Source: Edolisoma coerulescens (Eukaryota > Chordata > Aves > Passeriformes > Campephagidae). From it: a DNA stretch of 64,000 nucleotides. This document shows positions 60,088-64,000 of this stretch, piece after piece. Location of the stretch: NCBI GenBank assembly GCA_013397115.1, contig VWZW01002764.1, positions 505,968 to 569,967 of the forward strand, in the 5' to 3' direction. The notes below the pieces were generated by a model. The model was given only the letters and a program-made list of their open reading frames with translations. It was not told the origin of the DNA and searched no databases. The translations under genes and the position numbers were made by a program. Numbering within the stretch: position 1 is the stretch's first letter; the number at the start of each line of letters is the position of its first letter.

Positions 60088-62851
60088 ATGGCTAGCAAAA
60101 GGAAATCCACAACTCCCTGCATGATACCAGTAAAAACACTGGTGCTTCAGGAGACCGAACAGGACGCTGGAGAAGATGATCATGAAGGAACACAACCAGA
60201 AGCTCCTGCAGAAGGACCAGCAGCGAGCGATGCTGGGGCCAGCAACAGCAATAATGGAGCTTTGTCCAATGGGCACCGCGGCATTGCCGATGGCGACACT
60301 TATATCTGCAAGCCTTGTGACTTCGGGTCTCAAGACCTTCACCAGTTCTTTGGGCACTTGGACTCTGAGCACTCAGACTTCAGCAAAGAACCCGCGTTCG
60401 CCTGTGTCGGGTGCGGCTTCCTGGCCAACAGCCACGAAGGGCTCTTGCACCACAACACGGAGTCTCACGCCGGCGAGACGAGCTTTGTCTGGAGGGTGGC
60501 GAAGCAGGACAGCCGTACAACCGTGGAGCAAAGTCTCTGTGAGGCCACCAGCAGCCATGACCTGCCAGGAGACGTCCCCGAGGAAGGGGCAGACAGCCAG
60601 TCTGAAATTATCATTACCAAAACTCCCATCATGAAGATAATGAAGGGTAAACCTGAGGCCAAAAAAATCCACACGCTGAAGGAGAATGTGTCGAGTCAGT
60701 TGGGCAGTGAGTCAGAGGTGAAGGATGGAGAGCATTCATTCCCAAATGGGTCTGTGCCAGTCAGCCAGCCCACTGCAAGTTCAACAAAGTCATCCCACAT
60801 AGTGAATGGCTCCATCATAGGAAACGTGCCTGTTCTGCAGGCGGGTGTTGCACAACTTGTGTCACTGCAGCAGCAGCCCCCGTTGCACCAGCAGCTCCCC
60901 ACATCCAAGTCCCTTCCCAAGGTGATGATCCCACTGAGCAGCATTCCCACGTACAATGCTGCCATGGACTCCAACAGCTTCCTGAAAAACTCTTTCAACA
61001 AGTTCCCCTACCCCACCAAAGCTGAGCTCTGCTACTTGACTGTGGTGACCAAGTACCCAGAAGAGCAGCTGAAGATCTGGTTCACTGCCCAGAGGCTGAA
61101 GCAGGGCATAAGCTGGTCACCGGAGGAGATCGAAGATGCCAGGAAGAAGATGTTCAACACTGTTATCCAGTCTGTGCCACAACCCACCATTACGGTGTTG
61201 AACACACCCCTGGTTGCAAATCCTGGGACTGTTCCCCATCTTATCCAGGCGACTTTACCAGGCCACGTGGTGGGGCAGCCAGAGGGGACAGGGGGGCTGC
61301 TGGTCACGCAGCCCATCATGGCAAACGGGTTGAAGGGCACCAGCTCCTCCTTCACCTTGGCAGTGACTTCTGTCCCCAAGCCGCAGCCAGCGGCCCAGCA
61401 CAGCACCGTGAGCTCCAGCAACACATCCGGGGTCAAGGTGGTCAACAGTGCCCAGTCACTGCTCACCGCCTGCCCTGCCATCTCCTCGCAGACCTTCCTG
61501 GATCCCAACGTCTACAAAAACAAGAAGTCCCATGAGCAGCTCTCAGCCCTCAAAGGCAGCTTCTGCAGAAACCAGTTTCCTGGCCAGGCTGAAGTCGAGC
61601 GGCTGACAAAGATCACGGGCTTGTCCACCAAGGAGATCCGAAAATGGTTCAGCGACAGGAGGTACCACTACAGGAACGTGAGAGGCGGCCGGGCCGTCTT
61701 CCCTGGGGACAGCGTTCTTGATTCCCTGCCTGAAATCACCTTCGACGTCCCACCCAGAGGAGCCGAGCTGAGCCCTGCAGCAGCGGCGGCAGCCACGCCA
61801 GCCCCTCACCACCCTCCACGGCGGCAGTCGTGGCACCAAGCGCCCGACTTCACCCCAACCAAGTACAAGGAGCGAGCGCCGGAGCAGCTGAAGGCCCTGG
61901 AGAGCAGTTTTGCCCAAAATCCCCTCCCTGCGGAGGAAGAGGTGAACCGCCTGAGGGGGGAAACGAAGATGACACGGAGGGAGATCGACAGCTGGTTCTC
62001 GGAGAGGAGAAAGAAGAAGGTGGCAGAGGAAAATAAGAAAGTGGAGGAGGTGGCTCAACAGGAGGAGGAGGAGGAGGCAGAGAATTGCGGCGGCGAAGGG
62101 GAAGACTCCTCTGATGAGCAGAGGGCCACGAGTGACAACGGCTCAGTCGACGCCTCCGGCAGCAACCCGAACTCGGCGGAGCGGAAGGTGAGTCCCATCA
62201 AAATCAACCTGAAAAACCTGCGAGTGACCGAGTCCAACGGCAAAAACGAGGTACCGGGGACCGGCGCAAATGAAAAGGGGGACGGCAGCTCCAGCCGGCC
62301 GCCCACCCCTCCCAAAACCAAACTGAACTTCAAAAAAACGGCCCAGCAGCGGCATCTGCTGAAGCAAATGTTCGTGCAGACCCAGCGCCCCACGAACCAG
62401 GAGTATGACGCCATCGTGTCCCAGACGGGCCTGCCGCGGGCCGAGGTCATTCGCTGGTTCGGGGACAGCCGCTATGGCTACAAGAACGGGCAGCTGAAGT
62501 GGTATGAGAACTACCGGCGGGGGGTGTTCCCCCCGGGGCTGGTGGAGGTCAGCCCCGCCGGCCGGGAGGTGCTCGAGGACTACTACGAGAAGCACAAGGG
62601 GCTGCGGGAGGAGGACGTGCCCGGTCTCTGCGAGCGCGCCCGCCTCGGCGCCCAGCAGCTCAAGGTGTGGTTTGCGGTGAAGGCGGAGGAGGAGGGCAGG
62701 GGCTGCGGCCCCGAGGCGGCCGGGAGCCGGAAAGGGCCCTGCGAAGCCGGCGCGGAGGCGTCGGAGAGCAGCGAGGCGTGGGAGCCGGGCGGCCGGGAGG
62801 GCAGCGCCGGGACCCCCGACGCCCCCGGCCCGCCGCCCGCCACAAGGCTGG
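60088..62851 (+). CDS. ZHX3: ZHX3, zinc fingers and homeoboxes 3 (main coding exon)
   Basis: ZHX3 is a nuclear transcriptional repressor that dimerises with ZHX family members and interacts with NF-YA. The exon encodes 921 codons plus one base. The start MASKRKSTTPCMIPVKT is family-identical, with good initiation context (G at -3 and +4). Zinc finger 1 uses C74, C77, H90, H95; zinc finger 2 uses C106, C109, H122, H127. Homeodomains are recognised by their third-helix W-F cores: HD1 WFTAQR at 331, HD2 WFSDRR at 520, HD3 WFSERR at 636, HD4 WFGDSR at 790, HD5 WFAVKA at 861. An acidic stretch at 659-666 follows HD3. The C-terminal quarter is very GC-rich, and HD5 is the most diverged. The frame runs to 62949, but CTGG|GTAAGG at 62852 is a good donor. 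Human ZHX3 (956 aa) ends in a few residues that I believe come from a separate exon, so the coding end probably lies beyond the window. Confidence 0.96.
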
Positions 62852-64000
62852 GTAAGGCCCCCGCCTCGGCGTGGGAGGGCTTGGGGTGGCACGGGGCGCT
62901 GGGCCTCTCCTGTCTGGGAAAGAGGTTCAGCGAAGGGGTTAGTGTTTGAGGTTTGACTGAGGAACTGGTGAGGGGCTCTGTATCTGAAAGAAGGGCATAA
63001 AGGAAGGAGGGTGAGGAGGGTCTGGCAAGATGACACAAGTGCCACTGCCTGCCTGCCTCTTCCTGCCTTGGTCATTGGGTGCTGGCACCACTCAGAAGCC
63101 AAATCCTGGCTTTATTTCAAGCTGGAGTAAAACATCAGGAGTGTCTGGTCATTTTACCTGCCTTGTGGGAAGATGGTCCATGGATTTATTTATTTATTTG
63201 GGAAGAAAGGGGCCTGGCTGCTTGTCCTATGCCACTGGTTCCTTCCATGTCCCCACCTGGCCTCCAGCAGCAGACACACCCCCTGCCTGCTTTTCCCTCT
63301 CCTGCTGCCAACTTTCCAGGTGTGAACATCCTTGTTTGGCGTGGAGAAAGGCTCAGGTGGTGAAGGTGGAGGCTGCAAAGGAGGGAAGGGACACGGACAC
63401 TTTTGGAAGGCGTGTGCCTGTGTGTGCATGTGTGGAGGAGAGGAGAGGTGCTTTCCAAGCCCTCTGTGGGCTTTTCTGCAGTGCAGCTGGGGGCTGTTTC
63501 CTCCCTGGCAGGGTTCCCTCCAGATGGGGATGGCCGAGTGCTGGCCCTGTCCCATGGTGGTCCGTGCACGCAGCTCCTTGCTGGCCAGCTGGAATCTTCT
63601 CCAATCCCACTGCCTTGCTTTGGAGCTTCCCACACACCTCTGCCATGGCTGCAGGCCTTAAAAAAATAATCATAAAAATCAAGTAAAATTCTTTGCTTCC
63701 CTTCCCATCTAATTTGGAGGAGTTTGGAGCATGGGTTTGGATGGACCCTGCCCTTGCTGCACACCCCGTGTGCTTTGCAGGGGAGTGGTGGGTTTGGGGA
63801 CTGCTGGGGGCCAGCTTTTGTGCCTGTGCTGGGGATGTGGCTGTGCCCCTGTCAGTGCCCTCTGAGCATGGCTTTATGCCACCCAGAGCAAGGGGGTCCT
63901 GTCAGCCCTCGTGGCACAGAGGCAAGAGGTGCTTAGCAAGGGTGCATTCATACAAAGCCAGCTCCACTCCCTCAAAGATTTTGGGTTTCCTGGCCCCTCT
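62852..64000 (+). other. ZHX3: ZHX3 intron after the main coding exon
   Basis: Starts with GTAAGG. The open frames here are short and unrelated to ZHX3. I searched for a short terminal exon completing the ZHX3 C-terminus and found no convincing one, so it probably lies to the right. Confidence 0.6.

Noticed and set aside
62852..62949. ZHX3 frame extending to a TGA at 62947-62949
   Set aside because: A good donor (CTGG|GTAAGG) precedes it and the added residues do not resemble the ZHX3 C-terminus.

Overview
The window is vertebrate nuclear DNA, most likely from a bird and probably a passerine. The evidence is CR1 retrotransposon tails of the avian type, a fragment resembling an avian ERVL-class LTR, compact introns, and the gene order EMILIN3 - LPIN3 - ZHX3, which is the human chromosome 20 order seen in mirror image. 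The species call is inference. No bacterial, plasmid or CRISPR content was seen.

Layout. (1) 1-3,831: the 3' part of EMILIN3 on the + strand (second half of the EMI domain, then one very large coiled-coil exon). (2) 3,832-6,645: the EMILIN3/LPIN3 tail-to-tail interval, with two CR1 fragments and a possible distal EMILIN3 poly(A) signal. (3) 6,646-15,182: LPIN3 on the - strand. I could join 18 coding exons in phase into 857 codons, the length expected of lipin-3. The catalytic DIDGT motif is present, but two in-frame nonsense codons interrupt the C-terminal part. (4) 15,183-21,800: upstream LPIN3 sequence with unplaced non-coding exons and a (TCCA)n microsatellite. (5) 21,800-23,560: a strong CpG island, inferred to be the ZHX3 promoter, holding a perfect 47-bp minisatellite, an assembly gap and an antisense MIR-like SINE. 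(6) 23,560-59,924: about 36 kb of ZHX3 5' intron with no recognisable gene; it holds two CR1 tails, a MIR-like SINE, a 23-bp minisatellite, low-complexity tracts and stretches that look like regulatory DNA. (7) 59,925-62,851: the large ZHX3 coding exon (two zinc fingers, five homeodomains) with a uORF in its 5' UTR. (8) 62,852-64,000: the following ZHX3 intron.

Functionally these are three unrelated neighbours: an extracellular matrix glycoprotein, a phosphatidate phosphatase/co-regulator and a homeodomain transcriptional repressor. They are a conserved syntenic block, not a pathway.

The most notable observation is in LPIN3. Every splice junction and phase can be reconstructed, yet exon 17 carries TAA and exon 18 carries TAG, each with lipin-like sequence continuing in frame on the far side. 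The change that made the TAA also seems to have created a consensus splice donor whose use would keep the frame. This suggests recent decay of the gene, splice-level repair, or sequence error. I found no convincing new multi-gene system.
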